A stretch of 64,000 nucleotides of DNA from contig JAKZHN010000029.1 in NCBI GenBank assembly GCA_037179335.1, positions 186,001 to 250,000 of the forward strand, written 5' to 3'. Shown in pieces: positions 45,994-55,543 of this stretch. The notes under the pieces are model-generated. The model made no database searches, was not told where the DNA came from, and saw only the letters and a program-made list of their open reading frames with translations. The number at the start of each line of letters is the position of its first letter. Positions within the stretch are counted from its first letter, which is position 1. Origin of the DNA: Cyclaneusma minus. Lineage: Eukaryota; Ascomycota; Leotiomycetes; Marthamycetales; Marthamycetaceae. Made by a program: the position numbers and the translations under genes.

Positions 45994-46555
45994 TCATGCC
46001 TGTGATTCGTCAATCTCTTCCGCTGCATCGAAGAACTCATCGTCATCCTCCCTGTCTTCGGGATTACGATCTCCCCCAGTCGCTTGCATCCGTCGATGCT
46101 GATTCTTTTGTTTCTCTGGTCGATCTCCATCTTCAGAACCATCCAAACCTGCTGCGGCTCTGCTAACCTCCATCAATAGTTCGTCAAACAAACTCTCGCA
46201 CTCGATTCTTTCGTGCTCTGTTTCAGTCACGTACAATTGCCTTCCTTTCGAAAATGTCTCCTTTGGAGTCCACGCTGAATGTCTTTAACCTCGATATCTG
46301 CGATACTGAATACCTCTTTTCTTGCAAGTCCGGTGAACTTGTCGATCTGCAACAAAAAATGATCACTTGGACCTCCCTTTTGTTGCAAGTCGACGAGTGC
46401 GTGGAATATGAAGGAGGCCGGCTGTGTCCAATAAGCAGCCTATTTTATGTTCCCATACCTTGGCAATGATCCGTGCACGAGCATATGGTCCGTGCCCTGG
46501 AAGCTATTTCAGACGTCGTCTTTCCTCTCCACGCCATCCGGATCATACCAGTCAA
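45994..46555 (-). pseudogene. Decayed protein-coding relic, family not recognised
   Basis: One minus-strand frame from about 46555 to 46245 reads as protein-like sequence broken by two stops, TGA at 46511-46509 and TAG at 46442-46440. Pieces between them include VDWYDPDGVERKDDV, GTDHMLVHGSLPRYGNIK, AAYWTQPASFIFHALVDL and IDKFTGLARKEVFSIADIEV. Near 46240 the frame shifts, and a second stretch runs to the stop at 45994 with an acidic end (DREDDDEFFDAAEEIDESQA). Both stops are one transition away from Trp (TGG) and Gln (CAG), as RIP or simple decay would give. I cannot name the family. Confidence 0.5.
46341..46397. repeat. Inverted pair of the TTTTGTTGCA motif
   Basis: GTCGATCTGCAACAAAA (46341-46357) faces TTTTGTTGCAAGTCGACGAG (46377-46396) across about 20 bases. 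Both arms match the motif at the ends of the 24.4-kb tandem units. The pair lies inside the decayed coding relic. Confidence 0.55.
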
Positions 46556-47221
46556 CCCTTTGTCACAAGTGAGGTGAGTATAGAGTTTCTAGGGTTCCAG
46601 ATCTCATTTTCAAGTCTCGCAAATCTATTTCCTAGGTCTCTGTAGGGCTGCAACATCCCTTTCCCGATCACATTTTGTTGCGATACTCGTCGTGCTACTT
46701 CCAGTTCATGTACTATTTCCAAGGCGAGCTACCTTATCATACGGGATCTCAGGACTCAGAAGTGAAATCCACTTCCCCACTGCCGACCAGAAATCTTCCT
46801 GTTGTTGAATGCTTCCATACAGGCAACTCGGGACAATACCCAACGGGGCCATGGCTCCGGCCGCCGGAAATATGACTTCTCTTCAATCTCAGTGGGTTGG
46901 GCAGTATACCTAATGTACTACCGTGGCGTCCGTTCTGGTACCACGTCGGGCTCAGCAAGTGGAGCAATACGCGAGGGACTTATGACGAATGGATTCTCAA
47001 CCCACGAGGATTCTCGCAGGGTTTCTTGCATCTTGCATCTGCAGTTAATGAGATGACGCCAAGGGTGATGACCGTTGACGGCCATTCACCTTCCCGTGAG
47101 CAGACTTATTTCCCATCTCAAATTCCCATCTCGAATCCCCATTTTCATTTCGTCACATAAGATCTTTCCGAGTCCAAGTTGGCTCGAAAATCACTCTCAA
47201 TTTGACCACATCCTATCGGCC

Positions 47222-49207
47222 ATGAAGTCTGCATCGGTTGCGAGACTAGTATGTCTCGTTCCTGTGACGCTGGCACAGTTTGTGAGCCCTCCTACCGACT
47301 TGATAACAACGGTGGGGAATGGGTTCAATGTTAGATACAAAGAGGTGCCACAAGGGGTTTGCGAGACAGTCGATGGTGTCAAGTCAATCTCAGGGTAGGT
47401 TTGCAATCTAGCTACCAAAACCTTATGATCACAATTCCACTCACCAGTACTTTGCCAGATATGTCGACGTCGCAACCCACCAACATCTATTCTTCTGGTT
47501 CTTCGAAGCCCGCAACCAGGATCCTGCAGAAGCACCACTGACTCTCTGGTTGAATGGAGGTCCGGGTGATCCATCTATGGTCGGCTTGTTCAGTGCGAAT
47601 GGACCATGCTGGATAGATCCTGCTGGGGATGTCCAGTTCAACGAGTTCTCGTGGAGTAATGCCTCAAATATGCTCTATCTGGATCAACCAACAGACGTTG
47701 GACTCAGTTACTCGAATCCTGTCAACGGCTATTTCGACGAAGCAGGGAATCTAGTCCCCGTCTCGGACAGCCTTTGTCCCGAGAATCAGACCTGCGGTAC
47801 ATTCGGCAACCCTAGCAATCCGAGCGAAACAGTAAATAGCACAATCAACGCTGCACCGTTTGTCTGGAACGCCTTGCAGGGGTTCGTTGGCGCCTTTCCC
47901 TCTTACGCACGGCATGGATTCCATCTAGCAGCTGAGAGCTATGGCGGGCACTACGCACCGGTCTTCGCGGACTACATCCTAGAGCAAAATGCAAAGAATA
48001 CGTCCGGCACTACTCAGCTGGACTTACGCTCCATGTCAGTCGGTAACGGCTGGTTCGATCCTCAGATTCAGTATCCCGCCTATTACAATTTCACCGTCTC
48101 TCCAGGAAACACCTACTCCTTCAAGCCCTTCAACCAATCTACCGAGGAAGCGATTTTCAACATTCTGTACGGTCCAGGTGGCTGTGTTGACCAGCTTCAT
48201 GCCTGTAACAATGGTTCGGGAAGCGATAGCATGTGCTCCACGACAGACAACTTTTGCTATAACATGGTAGAGTATGTTTACGACACAGTTACTGGAAGAG
48301 ACGAATACGACATGAGAGAGTTGGCTCCTGATCCATTCCCATACAATCACTTTGTGGCATACTTAAACAAACCAGAGGTCCAGGAAGCTATTGGTGCGTA
48401 TACAAACTTCAGCTACACCTCCACGAATGCGGGTGCTGGAATTGTAGCCGACGCTTTTGCGACAACGGGAGACGATTCGAGATCACTTGACATTATCGCG
48501 CGGAATAGAAGGCTTGCCGAGAAAGGAATTTACATCGTGCACTATGCTGGAGACGCAGACTACAATTGCAACTGGGTAAGTGTGTCCAGGAAGAAATACC
48601 CCCCTTTTTCTCGACCCGGATTATACTGCCAAGTCTGCCCTGTCGGGCAGCCAGCATCACTAGCCTCTTTCCACTCAGCTAGTTTTCTACTAGCGCTATC
48701 CCCTGCTATTGAAGCAAGTCCTTAGCTAGCCATTCCCAATCAAGCTCCTACGCTCCCCATCGAATACTGACCATCAACCCCTTCTAGCTCGGCGGCGAAG
48801 AAGTCGCCCACCAAATCGCCTTCCCCGGCTTCGCCTCCGCCGGCTACCAGAACTTCACCACCAAGTCCAACTTATCAGCTCCACAAGAAACAGTCCACGG
48901 AGTAGTCAAGCAATCCTCCACCTACGCCTTCGTCCGGATCTACGACAGTGGCCATTCCGTCCCATTCTACAAACCACTAGCTGCGCTCACGCTGTTTGAA
49001 CGCATGCTTCAACGAAAGGACATTGCCACTGGCACCAAGAAGCTCGTTGGATATCGTAGCGTCGGGCCTAGGAAGAGTGAGCATCAGAATGATCCGAGTA
49101 CTATTATGCAAGTTGTGTTGGATGAGACTTGTACGTGGGATCCGGATACTAGTTTGCCGGTTTGTCCGGGGGATGAAGAGTGTGGAAGTGATAGTGGTTT
49201 GGGGTGA
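47222..49207 (+). CDS. Secreted serine carboxypeptidase (peptidase family S10)
   Basis: Three exons (47222-47394, 47459-48575, 48788-49207) give 569 residues. A short signal peptide ends near LAQ. The S10 landmarks are WLNGGPGDPSMVGLF (substrate and oxyanion region), AAESYGGHYAPVFADYI with the nucleophile Ser, HYAGDADYNCNW with the catalytic Asp, and IYDSGHSVPFYKP with the catalytic His. Exon 2 must start at 47459, using TTTGCCAG as acceptor, because only this keeps SISGYVDVATHQHLFFWFFE in frame. The first Ser of the usual GGPGSS motif is replaced by Asp. Many Asn-X-Thr/Ser sites fit a glycosylated extracellular or vacuolar enzyme that removes C-terminal residues. Confidence 0.92.
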
Positions 49208-51390
49208 TGGCCGCTCCTGAGATCCCATGTCCACATGAGGAAATGGATTTTGAGCGAAAAAGATTGTCTTGGAAGTTGCTCGAGTCCAAAACCCGCCTTT
49301 TGTTTGCGCATATCGTGGTCTAAGGTAACTAGGTATAGATGAGATAATTAACGCAGATGAGTATGTAACGCTGAAGCGTGAATCATAAACGCTTCCATGG
49401 GAGTAATTGAGGGGTCTGAAGACCGCTTTTCCTCCCACGCCCTTTTTTTTCCCTGAGAAGGGGTAGGAACGGCGGTTTTCAAACCCTCGATTAATGGTCT
49501 CTCCCTCGTCAGATAGATCCGATTTCTTAGGAGAATGAGTTTTTCTCATTATTGCATTATTCACAGGCTCCTAACATCAAAACTAGGTAAGCGCGGATTC
49601 AATGAAAACCGAGACCCTCAGAATGCAATGGCGCTAGCAACAGATGCTACCTAGCCGAAAAGAGCTAGTGCTGCCCTCATATGGCGGGCTTCACACTTGA
49701 CCCGGTTTAGACCACGTTTCGTTCAATGATGATCAATCCAAGTCTTAGACTGCGGTCCCCAGCCCAGTCTAAATCTTCAAGCCCTTGGATCGGACCGTCG
49801 AGTAGGACCGAGCTGAGCCCTTTTAGGAACATGAAATAACACGACCTATCAAATTGCCGAACAACCTAGCCGCTTTATTTCTGCGTACCTAAAGTTTAGC
49901 TGCTTTAAACAGAGAAACAGGAAGTTCGTCAATAGTTCACTCATATTCACTCTTCAACCACTCTTACCTCCCTAGTTCCAATCCCCCGAAGCCGACTTGG
50001 TTTTCAAAATTCATCATCATATGAACATTGCTGAAGTCTTCAAGTCCGTAATCCGTAAGGCCGTTTGGTGGCCTCACTGGTGCCCGATCTCCACTTAGTC
50101 TCGTCGATTGAGGCTGCTGTAGTGTTGTGGAGCTCTGTTTGCAGGGGTCAGCTTTCAATCGACCTGCACGGTCTTGCAAATCTGAAAAGTCCGATAACTC
50201 GGTCGTGGCCAATTGCATTCACTTCAAAGCTGTTTGAGACGCATCAATGCCTTGGGTAAGGTATGGTTTATTGAGGGGTGAGACATAGCCTCAGTGAACC
50301 GCGCACGAAATTTGAGAGCTAAGATTACAATAAAACTTAGATAAGTACATGTATTTTCGAGTTTAGATCGCATGGCCCAGACCCCAGGGAGTCGGGATAT
50401 CGGCATGGAGAGCTCCTCTTCCTGGATCCCTGTCCACGCACGTCATGCGGGAGCTCGTGAACTTTAAGTTGAGCTTCTTTCCTTGAACTTCTTCACATGT
50501 TCCTCGAACATGTTGTGGGTTTGAGCTGTTTGTTTGATTGGGCGATAGAAAGAGAGCGCTCTTCCCCTCACTGTTTCTTTCGTTCCTCCTTTTACCTGTT
50601 TCCTAGAGCTTCTGTTTATGGCAATGATGTTTCGCGCGCACAGCACCTTCTACCCCAGCTTCAACTTGATAGCTTTTGCACCAGAATTGACTCCTTTGAC
50701 GGCTCCCTCTCATCTCTTTATCGGTTTTCAAACTTCTTTGCCCATTTGGCATTGCTAAAGACACCTACGCAAGGCATCCCTGGGTCAGTTTGCTATGCCA
50801 GTCCAAAGCCAAGGATCGCCGCATCTTTAGCCAAGCAAAGCTCCCTGACTCAGTTCCTAGAATCCTAGCTTCTTCAACACACATGAAGCCTCAACTATTG
50901 CATCAATCCTTCCCATAATTGCTGGAAATTCTCCAACTTGAAGGATGTTATTGTTGTGAGGCTGCTATCAGTTCGACTCCGCTTCAATTGAAGTGAGGCT
51001 GCTGCTATTCGGCTCCACTTAGTAGTGCTCACATCCCCATATTGGGCCATATTGGGCTCCAATTCCAAATCCTCTCAACCTGAAAGTGAGGCTATTCGGC
51101 CCCACTTCGCGTTCGCGACTCCAAGCATTCGGATTCCAAATCCGTATGCCCTCCTCCCCTCCTTCAATCCATATTGTTGTTTTCTTTCCGTTTCCGTACT
51201 CATAGAGCATGAGGGGTCTGCGTGATGCTACAACCTTGAACCTTGATTAGCAGTTAGTCAGCTTTAAGCTTTATATACTACGTAGAAGGAGCCTCCTCCT
51301 CCTCTTCTCTCATACGGCTCTCTTCATTCTGTCCTCTATCTCGTCTTCTGGAGCTTTCATCTGTGAGAGTCACTTCATACAACTCCAACA
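49208..51390. other. Intergenic region before the aquaporin gene
   Basis: No gene is supported in 2.2 kb. A set of direct repeats (GTGAGGCT...ATTCGGCYCCACTT) lies at 50956-51107. A TATA-like TTATATACT lies at about 51271-51279, some 115 bases before the aquaporin ATG. Confidence 0.5.
50956..51107 (+). repeat. Three direct repeats upstream of the aquaporin gene
   Basis: GTGAGGCTGCTATC (50956), GTGAGGCTGCTGCTATTCGG (50993) followed by CTCCACTT, and GTGAGGCTATTCGG (51086) followed by CCCCACTT are clearly related. A CATATTGGGC doublet lies between copies two and three. Confidence 0.6.
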
Positions 51391-52287
51391 ATGTCTCGAC
51401 TACCAGACCATGTGCGCAACCACTTCGTCGCCTGCGCAGGCGAGTTCACCGGCACGACTCTCTTCCTCTTCATGGGTCTCGGAGGTGCCCATGTCGCCAA
51501 TGAATACCCAGAGGCTGGCCCAGCACGCCTGATGTACATCAGCGTTGCCTTCGGTCTCGCACTGCTCGTCAACGCTTGGGTCTTCTACAGAGTCAGCGGT
51601 GGACTGTTCAACCCTGCGGTATGTGCCTGCTTTCCCAAGCTCTTCCCGTGAATTCCATGCTGACTGAATCTGCTCAAAGGTCACTCTCGGCATGGTCGTT
51701 GCCGGCGTCCTACCTCCCATCCGTGGCGCACTCGTCACCGCAGCACAACTTTTGGGTGCCATCTTCGCATCGGCCCTCGTGAACATCCTCCTGCCCGGCC
51801 CCTTGAACGTTTCGACCGCCTTGGCTCCCGGAGTCTCCGCCTTCCAGGGTCTTATTCTCGAGGCCGTCCTCACATTCCAGCTGATGATTACCATCTTCTT
51901 GCTGGCGGGCGAGAAGCACACGGCGACATACGTCGCCCCCGTGGGTATCGGGCTGGCCCTTTTCATTGCCGAGTTGGCTGGTAAGTTGTGCCCCCTCCGC
52001 GCCCTCCCACATCTCCTATGTGACAGACTGCTGACAAAACATCAGGCGTTCCATACACTGGAGGCAGTCTCAACCCAGCCCGATCCTTCGGTCCGCAATT
52101 CGTCCTCATGGACTTCGACTCGACGCACTTGGTATACTGGTTTGGGCCAGCTCTTGGAGCCGTCCTGGCCGCCGGCTTCTTCAAGATGCTCAAGACTCTG
52201 GACTACCAGAGCGCCAACCCTGATCAAGACGCTTCTAGCGCACCAGGCTATGGCGCTGTTCGTCTCGAGGATGATGAGCGTGTTTGA
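51391..52287 (+). CDS. Aquaporin (MIP family water channel)
   Basis: Three exons (51391-51618, 51680-51980, 52046-52287) give 256 residues with six membrane spans and both half-helix motifs: GGLFNPA joined to VTLGMVVAG across intron 1, and GGSLNPARSFGP after intron 2. Arg after the second NPA and the short loops fit a classical aquaporin more than an aquaglyceroporin, which has Asp there. The C-terminus is a short acidic tail. Expected in the plasma membrane for water, and possibly small solutes. The introns lie at or near the two NPA half-helices. Confidence 0.92.
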
Positions 52288-53082
52288 AGGGTCCCAGAGG
52301 CTCGGAAGTTTGTTTCGGAGGGATTCTGTAGCACATCACGGAGTATGTTCAGCGGGGCTGCTTGAGTCATGAGTATCTGAGTCATGAGTATGGAGATGAT
52401 GCGAGACGAAGGATTGGACCTGGAATTTGTAAATCTCGGTTCGAAAAAATATTTGACAGAGGTACATGTATCGTGGACGTTCGTGTGCGGCCGACTTGAG
52501 GCTCAAACTGCAAAATTTGGATCTGGGGGTGGCAAGGAGCTTCCCCGCATCTCATGTGGCCCGTGCATGGCCTAAGGCACGCTAAAATGAAGCGAGCCGC
52601 CTTGCGGTATCTGGGGATCGAAGTCGAAATTCAAACCCGATCTTTTCACTCCAGTCGAGAAATTCCTCACACATCTCGGACTCAGTGGCTTTTAGCTCCT
52701 TGAAACTCCGCAACCACGGAAATATTTGGCCACATTGCAAGGCACACAGCAGGTTATGAAATTTCTTAATTCACGAGAGTCATGGGAATGCGCATGGCGA
52801 ACCACGGAAGTCTGGAGCCATGTGTCCTAACCACATTGCAAGGCGTATGGTAGGCACCCTGAGAGGTTCGCTTCGGGGACTGCAAAACATTCGCAGCCTA
52901 GGAAAAGATGAACACCTAGTCGACCAGAGAACACCCAAGTGGGCTTCAGTCATTCTAATTCCTATATAAGGCATACGCTCCTCGGCCCCATTCTCCTCTC
53001 CCCTCCTCTCTTCCATCCCCTCACTCGAACTCATCCCACAAACTCGACACCCTCTGCCGCAACCAGCCGAGTATCCGCAAGA
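52288..53082. other. Intergenic region with the promoter of the secreted-protein gene
   Basis: No gene is seen. The TATA sequence CTATATAAGG (52962-52971) is about 112 bases before the next start codon. A pyrimidine-rich leader follows. Confidence 0.55.
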
Positions 53083-53733
53083 ATGCATTTCCTAATTACA
53101 CTTTGGGTGCTTGCCATTACCGCGTGGTTCTCCACGCCCATTCTCGCTATAGGGCAGGACTGGTCCTTGACAGGGCCCCCACCCGCGGCAGAGACGACGA
53201 CTCCCGCACCTCTGACCACATTCGTCACCCTGACATCCGTCATTAGCATGGCGCCCACACTCACAGACGTCACCCTGACATCCGTCATTACCATGGCGCC
53301 CACACTCACAGACGTCACCCCGGCATCCACCACCACCTATGCCACCGGCATCTGCCGCATACATCTCCGCGAGTACGATGAATGCGGCACGTACGCGGGC
53401 CTTGACGCCAACCTCTCCGCCGACATGGACATCTTCGACGGTGACGAAATCCGAATCTACAATTACCATGAGCACGGCGGCGACAAGTTCCCCATCAACG
53501 ATGCCAACCATACCGCCATGGACGTATCGCCGCTTCCTTACCTCATGTACATTACGGGAGAGCATGAGCATGATTATGTGCAGTTTTCGTATGGCGATTA
53601 CAGCTGGACGAATTGGCAGACTGGTGGGCCCGTGCAATGTAAGAATGGCGGGTGGGATCCGAGGGGAGATCATTGTGAAAACATAAACAATAAGTATGCC
53701 ATGCGGCAGATGGATTGCCTCTTCCCTTGCTAG
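53083..53733 (+). CDS. Small secreted cysteine-containing protein, unknown function
   Basis: A single exon encodes 216 residues. MHFLITLWVLAITAWFSTPILA is a clear signal peptide. Residues about 25-85 are Thr/Pro/Ser rich, like an O-glycosylated linker. They contain a near-perfect duplication of 15 residues (TLTSVISMAPTLTDV and TLTSVITMAPTLTDV). The C-terminal 130 residues hold all seven mature cysteines, including CRIHLREYDECGTYAG and the end CENINNKYAMRQMDCLFPC. Many Asp, His and Tyr lie between them. I do not recognise the fold. It could be a wall-associated or effector-like secreted protein. There is no GPI signal, because the chain ends in FPC without a hydrophobic tail. The TATA box and leader support expression. 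Confidence 0.75.
   Translation: MHFLITLWVLAITAWFSTPILAIGQDWSLTGPPPAAETTTPAPLTTFVTLTSVISMAPTLTDVTLTSVITMAPTLTDVTPASTTTYATGICRIHLREYDECGTYAGLDANLSADMDIFDGDEIRIYNYHEHGGDKFPINDANHTAMDVSPLPYLMYITGEHEHDYVQFSYGDYSWTNWQTGGPVQCKNGGWDPRGDHCENINNKYAMRQMDCLFPC
53227..53316 (+). repeat. 45-bp tandem duplication inside the secreted-protein gene
   Basis: Two 45-base copies (53227-53271 and 53272-53316) start ACCCTGACATCCGTCATTA and differ at one base (AGC versus ACC). A third, degraded start (ACCCCGGCATCC) follows. Confidence 0.9.
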
Positions 53734-53955
53734 ACAGCAAGCAAACAGCCTGATGCCAACGTCGCCGGTTGCTGCTCGCAACACCGGATTTGTTTCGCGC
53801 TTTGGACATCTCTGCCGCCTTTCCACTTCATCGACGGATTGCTGGTTCCCTTGCTACCTAGACAGCCAGCAAACAGCCTGATGCCAACGTCGCCGGTCGC
53901 TGCTCGCAACCCCGGATTTGTTTCGCGCTTTGGACTCTGCCGCCTTTCGACTTCA
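53707..53955 (+). repeat. 128-bp tandem duplication across the gene's stop codon
   Basis: The segment starting GGATTGCCTCTTCCCTTGC, with the TAG of the secreted-protein gene, recurs 128 bases later as GGATTGCTGGTTCCCTTGC. Both copies run through GCAAACAGCCTGATGCCAAC and GGATTTGTTTCGCGCTTTGG. A frayed third start (TTTCGACTTCATCG) follows. Confidence 0.85.
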
Positions 53956-55543
53956 TCGTTTTTCGACTTTCTGTATTGCCCTTCTTTTTGGACCTGCGGC
54001 TTACATCCACCGAGCTTCTGAACGTCAGCAAAGGTGTCTCGCGAGATTCAGACTGTCCATCCCAAACGCCGCCGGTTGCTTCTCGCGCCTTTTCAGAATT
54101 TCTTCCGCCTTCCGCTCTCTCGCCTTTCGATCTTCCGCCTTTCGATCTCTTCTAGGCCTGCTGTTTGCAGGGTGTATGGCGCAAGCAAGCCTCTTTTCGG
54201 GAGAAGAAGCTTCACAATGGTAGCCTCGGCTATCACTTGTGGGAAGGTAGAGCGTTGGCGTGGCTGTTTGTCGGGTAGGTTTTAATTTGTCATAGACGCC
54301 GCCTACAAATAATAAAGCCTCAAAAATCATCAAACTATCGTCAAACCTAATCGTTATGAGAATATCACGTGACATGATTTCTATAAATTTTAGCGATGTG
54401 GGAGGCTCTCGGCACAAACGACAGGTTTTCGGCAAAAGACAATATTTTGTCTGAAAGGTGGGATTTTGTGCGAACGAGAATCATTTTGTGGGGTGGGCGT
54501 GAAATCTGTTCAAATGGATCGCTTTGCACACTCCGAACGCGCACGCTGCGCACAATCACGCTGATTCGCATAAAATGGCGTCCGCCACGCCATCAAAATC
54601 GCGCACGAGTGTTATTTCCACGCAACAGCGCCATGAATCCGCGGCGTAGAGACCTCGAAACACAGCAAATGACGGCGTATTTGCGCACGCATTGGCCGAG
54701 GTTTGTCGCTGTGCGGAATTCTTGTCGTTTATGAATAATCAGTATTATTTACATCGACATCATTTTTCCTGTCACGAGTTCCCAGGGCCGCTGTTTTTTT
54801 TTCCTTCGGAGAATTGAAAGACGGCGAATATTTCAGCGGCAAAAGCCTTTTTCCTTCGACGAAACAGGACCTGGCATGCAATGACGGACAGCGAGAAAAT
54901 GGCTGTCGCTACTAGATTGTCGCAAACTGAAGCTCCGCGGGGCGAGAGAGATAGTCGTCAACCACCGACGGTTTGCGTCCCGAATTGTCGGAGAAGCAGC
55001 GATCGTGAATGGCCGTAATAGTATGAACAGAATGGTGGTAGAAGGATCGATGCTGTCAGGCAAAGGGTCAGTTTTCGTCGGAATCCTCTTGGACGGGATG
55101 GGATTTCAGGGAAGAAAATGTTCTAGGCATGCGGCTAAAGAAACGAAGGCGATTGATGTCTTTCTCTGAAAACAGGTCAAGGCTAAAATATATGCCTGTC
55201 GAGGAGGTAGTCCATCGTCGGCGTATAAAAAGAAATCCTCTCCATAATATCGGTAAAAGAGAATAGACCCGGCCCGCAGGACAGCGAGTTTTGGCCCGAA
55301 GCATGTGGCGGAAGGGGTTTGCGGACAGGACTGTTTGTTCGGCTTTAGGGGAAGTATGTCTCTGACATCTTTCAAGTCAGGGAGAACAGCCAATGTCCGA
55401 GATAGGATCCACGTGGCAGCGCTGGATGAAAATATAGCATCGAATTCTGGAGTTTTTGTGGACTGGCGACATACTAAACAACATTCAATGGCGCCGCCAC
55501 TACCCCGAGCCCCCGACCTCCCTACCTCCCAGCTGTCCACATC
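53956..55543. other. Intergenic region, unexplained composition
   Basis: After the duplicated block, 54110-54155 has short repeats (CGCCTTTCGATCTTCCGCC and similar). 54300-55500 has no recognisable gene or transposon on either strand. CG-containing words are frequent here. Confidence 0.4.

Larger units (their letters stand above)
45295..47221. other. Intergenic region with repeat array and coding relic
   Basis: It holds the degenerate repeat array C (45640-45775), the decayed minus-strand coding relic (45994-46555) and an inverted repeat of the dispersed motif (46341-46397). No intact gene is seen. The right end is the promoter of the carboxypeptidase gene. Confidence 0.5.

Noticed and set aside
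53083..53733. GPI anchoring of the small secreted protein
   Set aside because: The C-terminus ends in DCLFPC and lacks a hydrophobic tail.
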